Assembly (NCBI RefSeq): GCF_010015445.1
Contig: NC_053114.1
Coordinates: forward strand, 20,552,224-20,616,223
DNA: 64,000 nt
Origin: Perca fluviatilis
Taxonomy: Eukaryota > Chordata > Actinopteri > Perciformes > Percidae
Reading direction: 5' to 3'
The notes under the pieces were generated by a model. The model did not search any database. It was given only the letters and a program-made list of their open reading frames with translations, and was not told the origin of the DNA. The position numbers were made by a program, and so were the translations under genes. Below are positions 1 to 14,863 of this stretch, one piece after another; within the stretch, counting starts at the first letter, position 1; every line of letters starts with the position of its first letter.

Positions 1-740
1 GGCTTTAAATGCTCTAATTCTTTTCCAAAAACTGAAAAATAGCTATTTTAAAAGTGAGCATTGCAGGATGTGACATTGCTATAAAATAATGAGATTATTA
101 TTACCTTAACATATTACAATCAAGGAAACTAAACGTTTTTGTAATGCAAGTTAAAGAGTATTTGTTGTTTATAACAATTGTACATATGCTCTAGATTTTT
201 CAGTTTGAGAACTGTGATATGGAAAAACCCATTCTTCCCATATCACACTAGATAAATGATAAGTTTCTTCCCTACTTTTTATTGTGTGCTACAGCTCGAA
301 CTACTACAGTTTAAAGTCCATCTTTTTTATGTTCATGGCAAAGACGTAGGTTAAATAGGAGTTTGCAAAAGTATCTTACTACAACAAGTTTGAGCAAGAA
401 CAGTAATGTTTTTGTCATAACACACACAATCAGACACGCGTGGTTGTGAAACGTGTGAGGTCAGATGCGTTGGCTGCTGTGATTTATTTTAGCAGCAGGT
501 TGTAGATCCTGATTAGAAGGATGGGCTCACTGATTGACGTGTGTGTATGGGACTAAAAGGTTTTATTAATGAATGGGTGTTGAAATTGAATCAGTAACTG
601 AAGGCAATCAATGTCAAATGAATGTTGATTTTATAAAGTAATTACGCCATTAGACTTAAACAATTTAAGCAATACTGCTTATGTTCATTTAATATCAGCG
701 TGTGTATGCGTGTAATTTGGATACATGTTTCTCTTTTAAG
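1..740 (+). other. diaph3 intron, right part
   Basis: AT-rich sequence with no recognised repeat family and no exon-like open frame. It ends at the acceptor of the first visible exon. Confidence 0.7.
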
Positions 741-845
741 TTTGACGAGGAGTTTCTAAGCAGACAGGAGGCACAAGCTCAGCTGGTTAAGTGTGATGAA
801 AAAATAGCTGAACTCCAAGCAGAGCTGCAGGCCTTCAGGTCCCAG
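741..845 (+). CDS. diaph3: diaph3 internal exon: end of coiled coil before FH1
   Basis: This exon encodes 35 residues (visible protein residues 1-35), starting FDEEF and ending LQAFRSQ. It is a charged, heptad-like coiled coil of the kind that precedes FH1 in diaphanous formins. The acceptor is ttttaag at 734-740 and the donor is gtaaat from 846. It is 105 nt and phase 0 at both ends, and it joins directly to the FH1 exon to give SQ-FGAVP, the same junction I recall in vertebrate DIAPH3. The upstream exons (GTPase-binding domain, DID, dimerisation) lie outside the window. The exon call rests on splice sites, frame and family resemblance; the paralogue is decided by the FH2 exons. Confidence 0.9.
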
Positions 846-1440
846 GTAAATGACCTATTTGTTTTCAATGTCATTTTTAATTTTTTTTTTGTAAATTGTG
901 TTAATTCTTTAAGGTGATGTTAGAAAACACTACATTTGATTACTCAACAAACCCCCTAAATCTAGAATAGATATGCAATTCAATTTTCTTTTCTTACTTT
1001 CCATTATGATTTTCTTGTTATTTTGGGGTGCTGGGTGCTGCTAAGATAGTGGTGGGGATTTTATCCAATGGAGCCTGCATTTTGGGTTGACGTGGAGGCT
1101 CTACTGGCTAGCTGACACTAAATCTAATGAGAACGCTGACAAGTCCTCCATGTTGGCCATTTCTGATTCTCAGATCTTATCCCATAAGAGGAAATTGTTC
1201 TAAAAGCAATTTATTCTGACAACCCCCTTCAAACTCACTACTGGGCCTTTTTACCCCCCCCCGGAAACACTCCAGAGAGTTGCTCCCATGCCCTGGCACT
1301 GCAAGATAACTACACATTCAGAGAGGAGAGGAGAACTTCATTTCTATTTTCCTGATAATTTTTCAATTTGAGTTAGCAAACACAGAATGAATACTCAAAT
1401 AGTACCTTGGTTCAAATGACGGTGGTACATGTAGCCAATG

Positions 1441-1442
<2 letters not shown>

Positions 1443-1531
<89 letters not shown>

Positions 1532-1545
1532 CATACACACACACA
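1443..1545. repeat. (CA)n microsatellite
   Basis: About 41 uninterrupted AC units, then a short AT/ACAT tail. Likely polymorphic. Confidence 0.97.
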
Positions 1546-2263
1546 GTCTAACTCTCACCAACGCACACACTTGTTAATTCAGCAAAGAAGTTCTTTCCTC
1601 TAGAGGCAGTGGGAGAGTAAGTGCCCAGGGCTGACCTTTAGTGTGAGTCTTTAATCTAAAACTGGTGCATGGATCAATAAGCCATTTTCTCTGTATGATA
1701 CAATTTACGAAACTTTGTAGCACCGGTTATAACATTTGATGTTAAGCTTTGGGGGAACAAAAAAAAGTCATTGTGGGTAGGTTCTGGACAGAATCTGGAT
1801 CATCTATGAGCATTTGGCCTCTACTGGATGGTACACCTCCGTTATCCGTAGAACAGTGGTATTAGAGAGGAAAGCATACTGAGTTGCACACTTGGCAGAT
1901 GCTGTAATTTGTTTTAGCTCTCTCCAGTTTCAGTCATTTTTTTTTCTTTGTAATGCGAGTCCACTGTTCATTTTATTTATCCGGTGAAGGGTTTCTTGAG
2001 CACTGCTCCACTCTCTGAAAAATAATCCACTTTTAGTAACTATCAAACTCTTCTGTAATCAAGTTTATATTTGCTGGAACCAAGCTAAAAGAATAAAAAT
2101 ATGCCGATGAGGCAAGCAAGAAGACAGCTATGCAAAATATTATCTGACTTAAGTGATTAAAAAAATGAATGCTGTGAAAAGGCAATTTAGTGTAATGGCT
2201 AGCTTATTTGATATTTAATATGAAGAAGTTGAGACTGCATTTACTTTATTTATTACTATATAC

Positions 2264-2314
<51 letters not shown>

Positions 2315-2333
2315 TTATTTATTTATTTATTTT
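2264..2333. repeat. compound (TG)n(TA)n(TTTA)n repeat
   Basis: Ten TG units run into TA units and then TTTA units. Confidence 0.95.
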
Positions 2334-2898
2334 TTTGCGGTACATTCACACAGTTACCAATTTACAACAGTTGTGTAACAGTTACATTAACACCTGCCCA
2401 GTACAACCATAGTGTTATTTGTTGTTATTATGAATAAATTCCCCAAAGAGACCAAAATCAAGAATTACTTGATTTTAGTAACTGACATCATCACCAGTAC
2501 AGTATGACTTCATAAAGTTTTTTTGAATAGTTTTGGATGTCAGTAGATTTCGCTGGAGCCATTTATTATACTTTGGCTACATGGATAATATGTGTCATTA
2601 TAATAAACTGTGAATTGGTGATTGATATTTGGTGATAACAGTGAAATCATTCGTCAACCCTGTATTTAAGTGCCTGGCTCCAGGGAAACTCAATAGTGCT
2701 TCTTTGTTCTGGGCATTTATTTGCCAATGTTGTTGTTACAAGATTTTTTTTAATTTTTATTTTAGGCTAGCATTTGTGTTTTTGATAGTTGTTCAGAGTC
2801 TAGAGGAAAAAATCTCAAATGTCGCACGTTGCGTAAAATGAGCCTTATTTTTTGGATTGTGCCCCCACATACATTTTATTTCCTCTCTGCCTTTCTAG

Positions 2899-3282
<384 letters not shown>

Positions 3283-4974
3283 TAGCTAAAGTCTCAAAAA
3301 ATACTATGGAGACAAAGTGAATAACATTTAACCCTTAATTTTTTACAAATGAAGGATTTATTCCTAGGCTATTTCAGTATATTAAGAGGTGTATCTCCTA
3401 CCTGATAATTGGTAGTTTTACAGATTTCTATATTGAGTGATCTACAGTATGAAGAGAAATATTAGAGATGTTTTCCCACTGTGCTGGATTATGGTTAACA
3501 AGTTTAGGACAAGAAACTGAAAATTTAGGCCATGTATTTTTAGTGTCCCTTTTCTCTGGTGTTTGTTCCTGATGTTCATTGGCAGCACCTGAACAGTACA
3601 GATGTTTTTTTCTAAGAATGAAACAACAACTTCCTACCTCTGTGCCAAGCAAGTAATAATTGAAAATAACAGATGATCAGATGCTGTTGTCAAAGCAGCC
3701 TTAGTGGTACCTCTACAGATGTTGTTCTCTGCAGAGCGATTTTAGTTCACACCACAAGTGATATTAGTTTGTGGTTTGATTAATTATGTATTCTCAGATG
3801 TACATTGGTACAGGTGTTCAGTAAACTAAACCATATGCTTGAAATTCCAAAGTGAAATGAGGAGGACCTGTCTTATGGCACAGCTGTACGAAACCCCCAC
3901 ATATGGTTATGTTTGGGACAAAGCTGTTTAGAAACTTCTAACTTCTTCAGTAATATGACTTTAACTTTCAACTCTTGCTGAGGGGCTTGGCCAGTTTTAG
4001 AGTAGAATAGTGACATAACTATTTTTGATAGACAGAAAGACCCCCAAACAATCTAGCAGCAGCAAAGCCTTGCCATGCTATTGGCTTTTCACTTTCTCAT
4101 AAGTACTGTGTTAGTTAACAGTTGTCAGCTTACATATATACAGTAGAAGATACAGGGCCACATGGGCATCCCATTAGTGCCAAGTTTCACCTGACCCCAG
4201 TGGAACCTTAGAGTCCTGGTTAAGCAAAAATAATTGTGTTCTGAGTCTGTCACACCAGAGAAAAAGTGTGTTATCAACCATCCAGCCAAATCTGAAAAAA
4301 TAATAGCTGGAGGCACAGCGAGAATGAGTGCCGCTCCTCGGCAACATTCTATGGTTAGCAGCTAACCCAGTAACACACACAGGCTATGGTAGGACATCAC
4401 ACACTCTGAGCTGAAAAAGAGTGCCGTCTCTTAACGTGTTTTCAACGAGTATTTTTTAACATGCATAATGTATTTAGAAAGAAATCACAAATTTTGCTTT
4501 TAATTGAAATATTCACAGGCATTTCAGCAAGACTTTGGTCCACCAAGTTGTCCAATAAATGCACTAAAGGCTACCGAAATATGTAATGATAATTATTAAG
4601 CTTTAAGATGCTCCAAAATATGCACTATAAACAAATGAATTGTTATGTAGATGAAGAAGAGTGATTTCACTCAACTTCTGCTATTTAGAAATAATCAGTA
4701 TAGATATATTAATTAACAGAATTTAACTTGCATTAAATTAATCTTGGATAGCCAATTCATGAATTTAGTCTCAATTCTGGAGGTTGATACTGAGTTCGGA
4801 GTTATTTGTTTGTGTGCCCCTTGGTGTTTGAGTTAATAGTGCAACGGAGGAAGATATGTGCCCTTTTTAGCACATGAAGATTGAAATATTACAGAATAAC
4901 AATTGAAATAACTTGCATTTATCAAACTAACAACTTCAGTGTAGCTCTTACAAAAATACAGGTGATGTGACCTG

Positions 4975-5445
4975 CAGCACTCCACGCACCACCGTTGAGG
5001 AGCGGTCGGCTCGCCGCCTTTCAAAATCTGACAAATCTTTTAAACTGAGCTCTGTTGATTTGAAATGAAGACAGATTCAGCAACTGCATGGTCTATTTCT
5101 CGCTTAAAATGTTTTCAGATACACGTTTCGGTGAACTATTTTCGTAAAATATGAGATCGTATTCACAACGAGACGCCATTAGAGTCTGTTTTGAAAATCG
5201 AGAGCAGCCAGCCCGACGTGACGCGTTCGTCCAATCATCTGCCATGTGTTGCGTTTGTCACGCTCGTCCCGCTCGTCATTTCCGGTAAGTGTTTTAACAT
5301 AGGTGTTGAAAGAGGGCACAACGGCAGTAAGTGGTTTGTGCACATTAGAAGTGTATTGACAAACCGCGCTACGCACACACGTTCCGAACCGAGACAAGCG
5401 AACCGTACGGTTGGGATGTTTTTTCATGAAGCAAACCACCCCTAG
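4975..5445. repeat. CpG-rich probable dispersed repeat
   Basis: This block is clearly richer in CG dinucleotides than its AT-rich surroundings. It includes a palindromic CCGTACGG near 5402-5410 and open frames on both strands that look like by-products of composition. It resembles fish dispersed repeats, but I cannot name the family and its borders are uncertain. Confidence 0.35.
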
Positions 5446-5680
5446 TAGTAGCAACCCATTCACATTACAGGAAGTGTTCATTTTGAAAATATTGCTTAAT
5501 GGAGTTTGAATTGAATATTTTTCTTAATATCTTACATGGATGTACACACATATCTGATTGGTGTCTGGTCTATCTTTAAGGGTTATAAAGCCATCTTATT
5601 TAAAAAAAATAATTAAAAAAAATAATTGTAACCCAAGCAAGGAGATGTGCTGTGTGTAAAAACATTAAGGTTGCATTCCA

Positions 5681-5891
5681 AGGGGGCGCCTGGGTAGCTC
5701 ACCTGGTAGAGCAGGCGCCCATATATAGAGGTTTACTCCTTGACGCAGCAGCCGCTGGTTCGACTCTGCCCTGCGGGCCTTTGCTGCATGTCATTCCCCT
5801 TCTCTCCCCTTTCATGTCTCCAGCTGTCCTATATAAATAAAGGCCTAAAAATGCCCAAAAAATAGTCTGGAGAAAAAAAAAAAAAAAGATA
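5681..5891 (+). repeat. tRNA-derived SINE, full length with poly(A)
   Basis: The head has an A-box-like segment (TAGCTCACCTGGTAGAGCAG, about 5695-5714) and a B-box-like GGTTCGACTC (about 5757-5766), the internal RNA polymerase III promoter of tRNA genes. The body ends in a TAAATAAAGGCCTAAAAATG-type tail and A15. It is flanked by an 8-bp direct repeat GCATTCCA (5673-5680 and 5892-5899), so it is a complete LINE-mobilised insertion. The tRNA cloverleaf is no longer intact, so it is not a tRNA gene. Confidence 0.88.
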
Positions 5892-6121
5892 GCATTCCAC
5901 TTTACTGTCAGCTGCTATAACAATCATCTGGAACATGGTAACTGGCAAGCAATTGTCAAAAAAGCATTGGACTTGGTGCCTTGGTATGCATTGTTTTTGT
6001 GCCTAACAAAAGTATTCAGAGTAAAGAAACTAAAAAGAAAAAGTAAAAAGGAGGTGCTAATAAATCAACCAAGAATGTAATTGCCAATATTCACTTTAAT
6101 TGGCAGGTTAACAATTGTAAC

Positions 6122-6313
6122 TAGGGCTGCACAATATTGTTTTGTTTATCATCATCGCAATTTCAACTGGCGCAATAAACATATCGCCAAAGACTGCAAC
6201 ATATCGCGATACTGAAAATATCAGTAGAAAACTGCACTTTAAAATGGAGCTGTCCTGCAATATTCAACAATGTTATCGCATATCACATATTTTTCTCATA
6301 TCGTGCAGCCCTA
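6122..6313. mobile_element. hAT-like MITE (TAGGGCTGCAC ends)
   Basis: A 192-bp non-autonomous element with inverted ends TAGGGCTGCACAATAT and ATATCGTGCAGCCCTA, filled with ATCG/TATCGC motifs. It is flanked by a 5-bp GTAAC direct repeat; a full 8-bp hAT duplication is not seen. The end sequence is shared with the element at 50236-52576, whose duplication is 8 bp, which supports the hAT assignment. Confidence 0.8.
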
Positions 6314-6375
6314 GTAACCTTGGAATATAAGACGGGTTTGGACTTTTAAATGTCAATATACGTTTACAACAGCAG

Positions 6376-6501
6376 ATGGCGACAAATGGCGAGCCGCCTG
6401 GCAGCGAGGATGACGAGTCGGTGGAACCAGAGCATGGTAGTGACGATAGTGACAGTGAACTGCAGCTCGGGCCGCATATTTCTGTCCGACCTAGAGAGTA
6501 G
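6376..6501 (+). pseudogene. unrecognised 41-codon acidic ORF, possible transposon gene remnant
   Basis: It opens ATGGCG, encodes MATNGEPPGSEDDESVEPEH and more Asp/Ser/Glu, and stops at TAG 6499-6501. The composition (GC-rich, strongly acidic, codon-like third positions) differs from the AT-rich intron around it. Such acidic starts occur in transposase and retrotransposed genes, but I recognise no family. Random opening is possible. Confidence 0.25.
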
Positions 6502-7127
6502 TAACCTAGCCCTACCAGAACACGACGGGCGTTTTGTTTTTTATGTCCTAACCCGTCCTAAGTCTGACACAGTTAATGCAAACTGAAGCACTAAGTGCGG
6601 CTCGGGACACATACACCTATTTCTGTCCATGTGTCTCTCTGGGGACACTGCTGAAGCTGTGCAGAAATCAACAGACACTATATTTTTACTACAAAGAACT
6701 TAACCAGCCTAATTGGTATTAGAAATAGGCCTTTACTTTCATTAAAAAAAAAAAATGAAGGTAAATACCATTTGATTTAAAAGATGTTAAAAACAACAGC
6801 CAACCTTGGTTTATTCAATGTGTTTTTAATATAATTATTTTCAAATAAAATATTTGCTCTTCAAAAAATATTTTTTCTAAAAGTGAGTCTTGAAAAAGAG
6901 GGGGTCGTCTTATAATCGGGTCAATGTGGTTTTTACTTTGGGAACTTACTTGAAGCAAGTTAGTTTGGAATAGTTTTTTGTAGCTTTAGTATCAGTGACT
7001 AATATCTGATTCTCATGATGTGTTTTCTTTATATTGATATTTTCCTCTGTAGCCTCTATATAGTAATCTGTAAAATAATAAACCATGTGTTGACTAAATG
7101 TGCTGAACTGTGGATGTCTGTTTTTAG

Positions 7128-7242
7128 ATTCGTCCCCAGGAAATGTCAGATGGCTGTTTCTGGGTGCGGGCTGATGAGAACCAATATGCGAAACCAGAGT
7201 TACTGTGCAGAGTTGCTCTCACTTTTTGTTCACAAAGAACAG
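7128..7242 (+). CDS. diaph3: diaph3 exon: FH2 lasso/linker segment
   Basis: This exon continues NWSK with IRPQEMSDGCFW and on to LLCRVALTFCSQRT plus one base (residues 141-178, leaving in phase 1). It matches the DIAPH pattern in which a short acidic segment with FW and a hydrophobic L...LTF follow the lasso tryptophan. The acceptor is gtttttag (7120-7127) and the donor is gtcaga from 7243. Length is 115 nt (38 codons plus 1), which requires a phase-1 partner. The next confident exon at 33653 is exactly that, and so is the 33-nt candidate at 32229. It sits alone between two large introns. Confidence 0.93.
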
Positions 7243-10378
<3,136 letters not shown>

Positions 10379-10905
10379 CAGTACAGGCCAAAAGTTTGGA
10401 CACACCTTCTCATTCAATGCGTTTCCTTTTTATTTTCATGACTATTTACATTGTAGATTCTCACTGAAGGCATCACAACTATGAATGAACACATATGGAA
10501 TTATGTACTTAAAAAAAGTGTGAAATAACTGAAAACATGTCTTATATTTTAGATTCTTCAAAGTAGCCACCCTTTGCTTTTTTTATTAATAAGGGAAAAA
10601 ATTCCACTAATTAACCCTGACAAAGCACACCTGTGAAGTGAAAACCATTTCAGGTGACTACCTCATGAAGCTCATTGAGAGAACACCAAGGGTTTGCAGA
10701 GTTATCAAAAAAGCAAAGGGTGGCTACTTTGAGGAATCTAAAATATAAGTTTTCAGTTATTTCACACTTTTTTGTGAAGTACATAATTCCATATGTGTTC
10801 ATTCATAGTTTTGATGCCTTCAGTGAGAATCTACAATGTAAATAGTCATGAAAATAAAGAAACCCATTGAATGAGAAGGTGTGTCCAAACTTTTGGCCTA
10901 CACTG
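10379..10905. mobile_element. Tc1-type non-autonomous element (MITE)
   Basis: A 527-bp element with almost identical long inverted ends. The left end CAGTACAGGCCAAAAGTTTG is mirrored by the right end ..CAAACTTTTGGCCTACACTG, and the match continues roughly 190 bp inward. A TA target base pair precedes it (10377-10378). On the right the TA is lost where a TG/TA microsatellite begins. The short centre has no transposase. The TIR style is that of Tc1/mariner elements common in fish. Confidence 0.9.
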
Positions 10906-11130
<225 letters not shown>

Positions 11131-11132
11131 TT

Positions 11133-12187
11133 CAGGGTTCATACATTTTGAAAAAAACCTGGAAAAGTTATGGAATTTGAAAAATGCAAATTCCAGGCCT
11201 GGAAAGGTTTTGGAAACTTAAAAAACCCAGAAAGTTTTGGAAAAGTCATGGAACTTTTTTTAACACAGCATAATAATTAATTTAATCATTAATACATTTA
11301 TTTTCACGTCGTCTTAACCTCAACGTTCTATTCGGGGAGCGATATTATGAATCCCACTATGAACCACATAAATTGTCATTCATTTTATAGTTAAACCTCT
11401 GAGGTTAAACTTTAAAAGGAACACGCCGACTTATTGGGAATTTAGCTTATTCACCGTAACCCCAGTCAGATAGAAATTATTCATCTTCGTGCGTGCTGTA
11501 AAGCTGTCTGAGGGCTCCAGCGGCATCAGCCCATAACAGAACAGGCAGGTGAATGGTTCCAGTAATCCTACTGCTCCAAAGTGACAAAATAACGGCAGCA
11601 TGTTCCTATATTACATGTTGTGATGTAGAAATACAAGCGTGTAAAAACAAACAACGTAAATGAGGCACCGCCATCTTCTTAACCGTAAACAAACCGGAAC
11701 TATATTCTCAGGTGGAAGAATATAGTACTTGGGGCGGAGTGATATGCTCCGCAGCAAGCCTGTCTGAGAATATAGTTCCTGGTTTGTTTTACGGATAGAA
11801 GACGGCTGTGTCTCATGTACGTTTGTTTTTGTACACGCTCAGACTCTACAAATCACAACATGTAAACAGGAACATGTTGGCGTTATTTTGTCAGTTTTGT
11901 CACAATTCGGAGCAGTAGGCTAGTTGGAACCAGTTACCTGCAGGATCTGTGCTAGGCTAAGCTAATGCTGGAGCCGTCAGACAGCGTTACAGCACGCACG
12001 GAGATGAGAAGGGTATGTATCGACTTGTCTTACTCTGGGGGCTATGGTGAATAAGATTCCCAATAAGTCGGCGTGTTCCTTTAACACAGATTTGTATTCT
12101 TATTGTATAATGTCGACTGACATTTTCAGGAACACATAGTCATGGAAATTTGCCGAAAAGTATTGGTTAAAATGCGTATGAACCCTG
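11133..12187. mobile_element. TIR element (CAGGGTTCATAC ends), split by a foldback element
   Basis: The ends CAGGGTTCATAC and GTATGAACCCTG are perfect 12-bp inverted repeats, flanked by a 6-bp direct repeat TTTATT. Without the nested element (11417-12080) it is about 390 bp and non-coding. Its arms are rich in TGGAAAA/CTGGAAAGG motifs. It resembles hAT-type MITEs, but the 6-bp duplication leaves the superfamily open. Confidence 0.75.
11417..12080. mobile_element. TTAA-flanked foldback element, copy A
   Basis: Its ends AGGAACACGCCGACTTATT and AATAAGTCGGCGTGTTCCT are inverted. Most of the 664 bp forms one long imperfect palindrome, including an ACTATATTCTCAG...CTGAGAATATAG core. The right flank is TTAA; the left flank is TTTAAA, TTAA with an extra base. 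TTAA duplication is typical of piggyBac-like elements. It is inserted inside the 11133-12187 element. A near copy lies at 29907-30584. Confidence 0.85.
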
Positions 12188-13259
12188 TTTATTATATTAC
12201 ACCCTAAATTTACGAGAAAGCGAGAGATTGTAATCCAGAGTGAGGGACTCCTTATTTTTCTTTATTTTGATGTCTTTGCGTTTCCTGTCTGTATGTGGTC
12301 CATTTTTATAAACCTCTCTTTGGTTGTTTTCAGCTTTAGAGTAATTGTGTTCCAGTAAAGTCCTCACAGCATATGTATCACCTTGAAACAGCTGGTGTCC
12401 TCTTTCAACTTCTATTAGATGGTTTCCTTTTCCTCTACCCTTAGCACTGCCAGGCATTCAACACTTAATGAGTCTTTGTAAGTTTTCATCCGGCTACGGA
12501 ACTGTGGAAGGATTTCTGTTCAGCAGCTAAAGTTAACTAAATGTTCTCTACTAAAGCTATTGACTCTAAACAAGAACAATCCTTTAGATGTCATATAATG
12601 AGCACTCATTTCTCTTTGCATCCTTATATCGTGGCCCTTTTATTACCGAATACGATAACCTCAGCGCTTGACTACACCTCAAATTATTATATACTATATT
12701 ATATTACTTTATATTATATTATATTATATTAATACTATACTATTAGTATAGTTGTGTATTTTGGACTCATTAGTGCACGGAGTAGTACAGCAGATGTCTG
12801 CACATTTGGCAAATCTGGTTGTATATTCGTTAACCATTTAAATTCCAATTCTTTTTCTCCAAGTTGCAATGAAAGGACATTTATATGCAGCTCACATTTG
12901 ATGTAGAATTCAATAAAAAAGCAATTAGGCTCAGTGAGAGAGATCATTTTAGTGGGTCAATGCTGTGGTTGCATTGTTGGAATTTTGTGAACTTTTGCAA
13001 CAGCTGAGTTTTTTTCCAAATGACCTTTAGAGATGTACAACAGGTACCGAAAATGAAATGAACACAAGAAACTCAATTGCCAATTTAAACAACAATTCAA
13101 TACTCTGCCAGTTTATCTTAGACTGCAAAGGTAGCTGCACTATGACTCAAGGCAGCACTCAGAGTTCTAGTTGATTATGTAATTTAGTACAACTTGAAAA
13201 GTATCCAATGCATAATTATGCAGTGTCTAGTACACAGAAGTGTTGGAATTGAAAGGGTA
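12188..13259. other. intron, nothing recognised
   Basis: AT-rich. It contains a short (ATATT)n run at about 12690-12732. No gene or repeat family is recognised. Confidence 0.6.
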
Positions 13260-14863
13260 CAGTGAGGCAAAAAAGTTTTTAGTGAGCCACCAATTGTGCA
13301 AGTTCTCCCACTTAAAAAAGATGAGAGAGGCCTGTAATTTTCATCATAGGTACACTTCAACTATGAGAGACAAAATGAGAAAAAAAATCCAGAAAATCAC
13401 ATTGTAGGATTTTTAATGAATTAATTGGTAAATTCCTCGGTAAAATTAGTATTTGGTCACCTACAAACAAGCAAGATTTCTGGCTCTCACAGACCTGTAC
13501 CTTCTTCTTTAAGAGGCTCCTCTGTCCTCCACTCGTTACCTGTATTAATGGCACCTGTTTGAACTTGTTATCAGTATAAAAGACACCTGTCCACAACCTC
13601 AAACAGTCACACTCCAAACTCCACTATGGCCAAGACCAAAGAGCTGTCAAAGGACACCAGAAACAAAATTGTAGACCTGCACCAGGCTGGGAAGACTGAA
13701 TCTGCAATAGGTAAGCAGCTTGGTGTGAAGAAATCAACTGTGGGAGCAATTATTAGAAAATGGAAGACATACAAGACCACTGATAATCTCCCTCGATCTG
13801 GGGCTCCACGCAAGATCTCACCCCGTGGGGTCAAAATGATCACAAGAACGGTGAGCAAAAATCCCAGAACCACACCGGGGGACCTAGTGAATGACCTGCA
13901 GAGAGCTGGGACCAAAGTAACAAAGGCTACCATCAGTAACACACTACGCCGCCAGGGACTCAAATCCTGCAGTGCCAGACGTGTCCCCCTGCTTAAGCCA
14001 GTACATGTCCAGGCCCGTCTGAAGTTTGCTAGAGAGCATTTGGATGATCCAGAAGAGTATTGGGAGAATGTCATATGGTCAGATAAAACCAAAATAGAAC
14101 TTTTTGGTAAAAACTCAACTCGTCGTGTTTGGAGGAGAAAGAATGCTGAGTTGCATGCAAAGAACACCATACCTACTGTGAAGCATGGGGTGGAAACATC
14201 ATGCTTTTGGGCGGTTTTTCTGCAAAGGGACCAGGACGACTGATCCGTGTAAAGGAAAGAATGAATGGGGCCATGTATCGTGAGATTTTGAGTGAAAACC
14301 TCCTTCCATCAGCAAGGGCATTGAAGGTGAAACGTGGCTGGGTCTTTCAGCAGGACAATGATCCCAAACACACCGCCCGGGCAATGAAGGAGTGGCTTCG
14401 TAAGAAGCATTTCAAGGTCCTGGAGTGGCCTAGCCAGTCTCCAGATCTCAACCCCATAAAAAAATCTTTGGAGGGAGTTGAAAGTCCGTGTTGCCCAGCG
14501 ACAGCCCCAAAACCTCACTGCTCTAGAGGAGATCTGCATGGAGGAATGGGCCAAAATACCAGCAACAGTGTGTGAAAACCTTGTGAAGACTTACAGAAAA
14601 CGTTTGACCTCTGTCATTGCCAACAAAGGGTATATAACAAAGTATTGAGATGAACTTTTGTTATTGACCAAATACTTATTTTCCACCATAATTTGCAAAT
14701 AAATTCATTTAAAATCCTACAATGTGATTTTCTGGATTTTCTTTCCTCATTTGTCTCTCATAGTTGAAGTGTACCTATGATGAAAATTACAGGCCTCTCT
14801 CATCTTTTTAAGTGGGAGAACTTGCACAATTGGTGGCTGACTAAATACTTTTTTGCCCCACTG
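13260..14863 (+). mobile_element. Tc1/mariner transposon, full length, inactive
   Basis: 1,604 bp bounded by CAGTGAGGCAAAAAAG and ..CTTTTTTGCCCCACTG and flanked by TA on both sides (13258-13259, 14864-14865), the Tc1 target duplication. The inverted ends match for about 200 bp each (13260-13466 and 14653-14863), the long IR/DR type. It encodes one transposase, now broken. It lies in the sense direction of diaph3. Confidence 0.96.
13626..14648 (+). pseudogene. Tc1-like transposase, two frameshifts
   Basis: The start [18 protein letters not shown] opens a paired-type helix-turn-helix ([20 protein letters not shown]) and a PRSGAPRK hook. The DDE domain shows the first Asp in VIWSDKTK and the second in QQDNDPKH. 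A frame change occurs near 14175-14200 and another in an A-run at about 14457-14464. The latter also removes the Glu codon expected as third catalytic residue after LNPI. The remains run to TGA at 14648 (..KGYITKY). Length is about 340 codons, normal for the family. It cannot make active enzyme. Confidence 0.95.

Larger units (their letters stand above)
846..2898 (+). other. diaph3 intron with two microsatellites
   Basis: Apart from the simple repeats at 1443-1545 and 2264-2333 I see no gene or transposon. Its ends are GT (846) and AG (2898). No coding segment is needed between SQ and FGAVP. Confidence 0.75.

Noticed and set aside
5681..5891. tRNA gene
   Set aside because: A and B boxes are present, but the arms do not pair, and a SINE body, poly(A) tail and target duplication follow.
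13607..14170. 187-codon minus-strand open frame
   Set aside because: It is the antisense of the Tc1 transposase gene, which reads clearly on the + strand.
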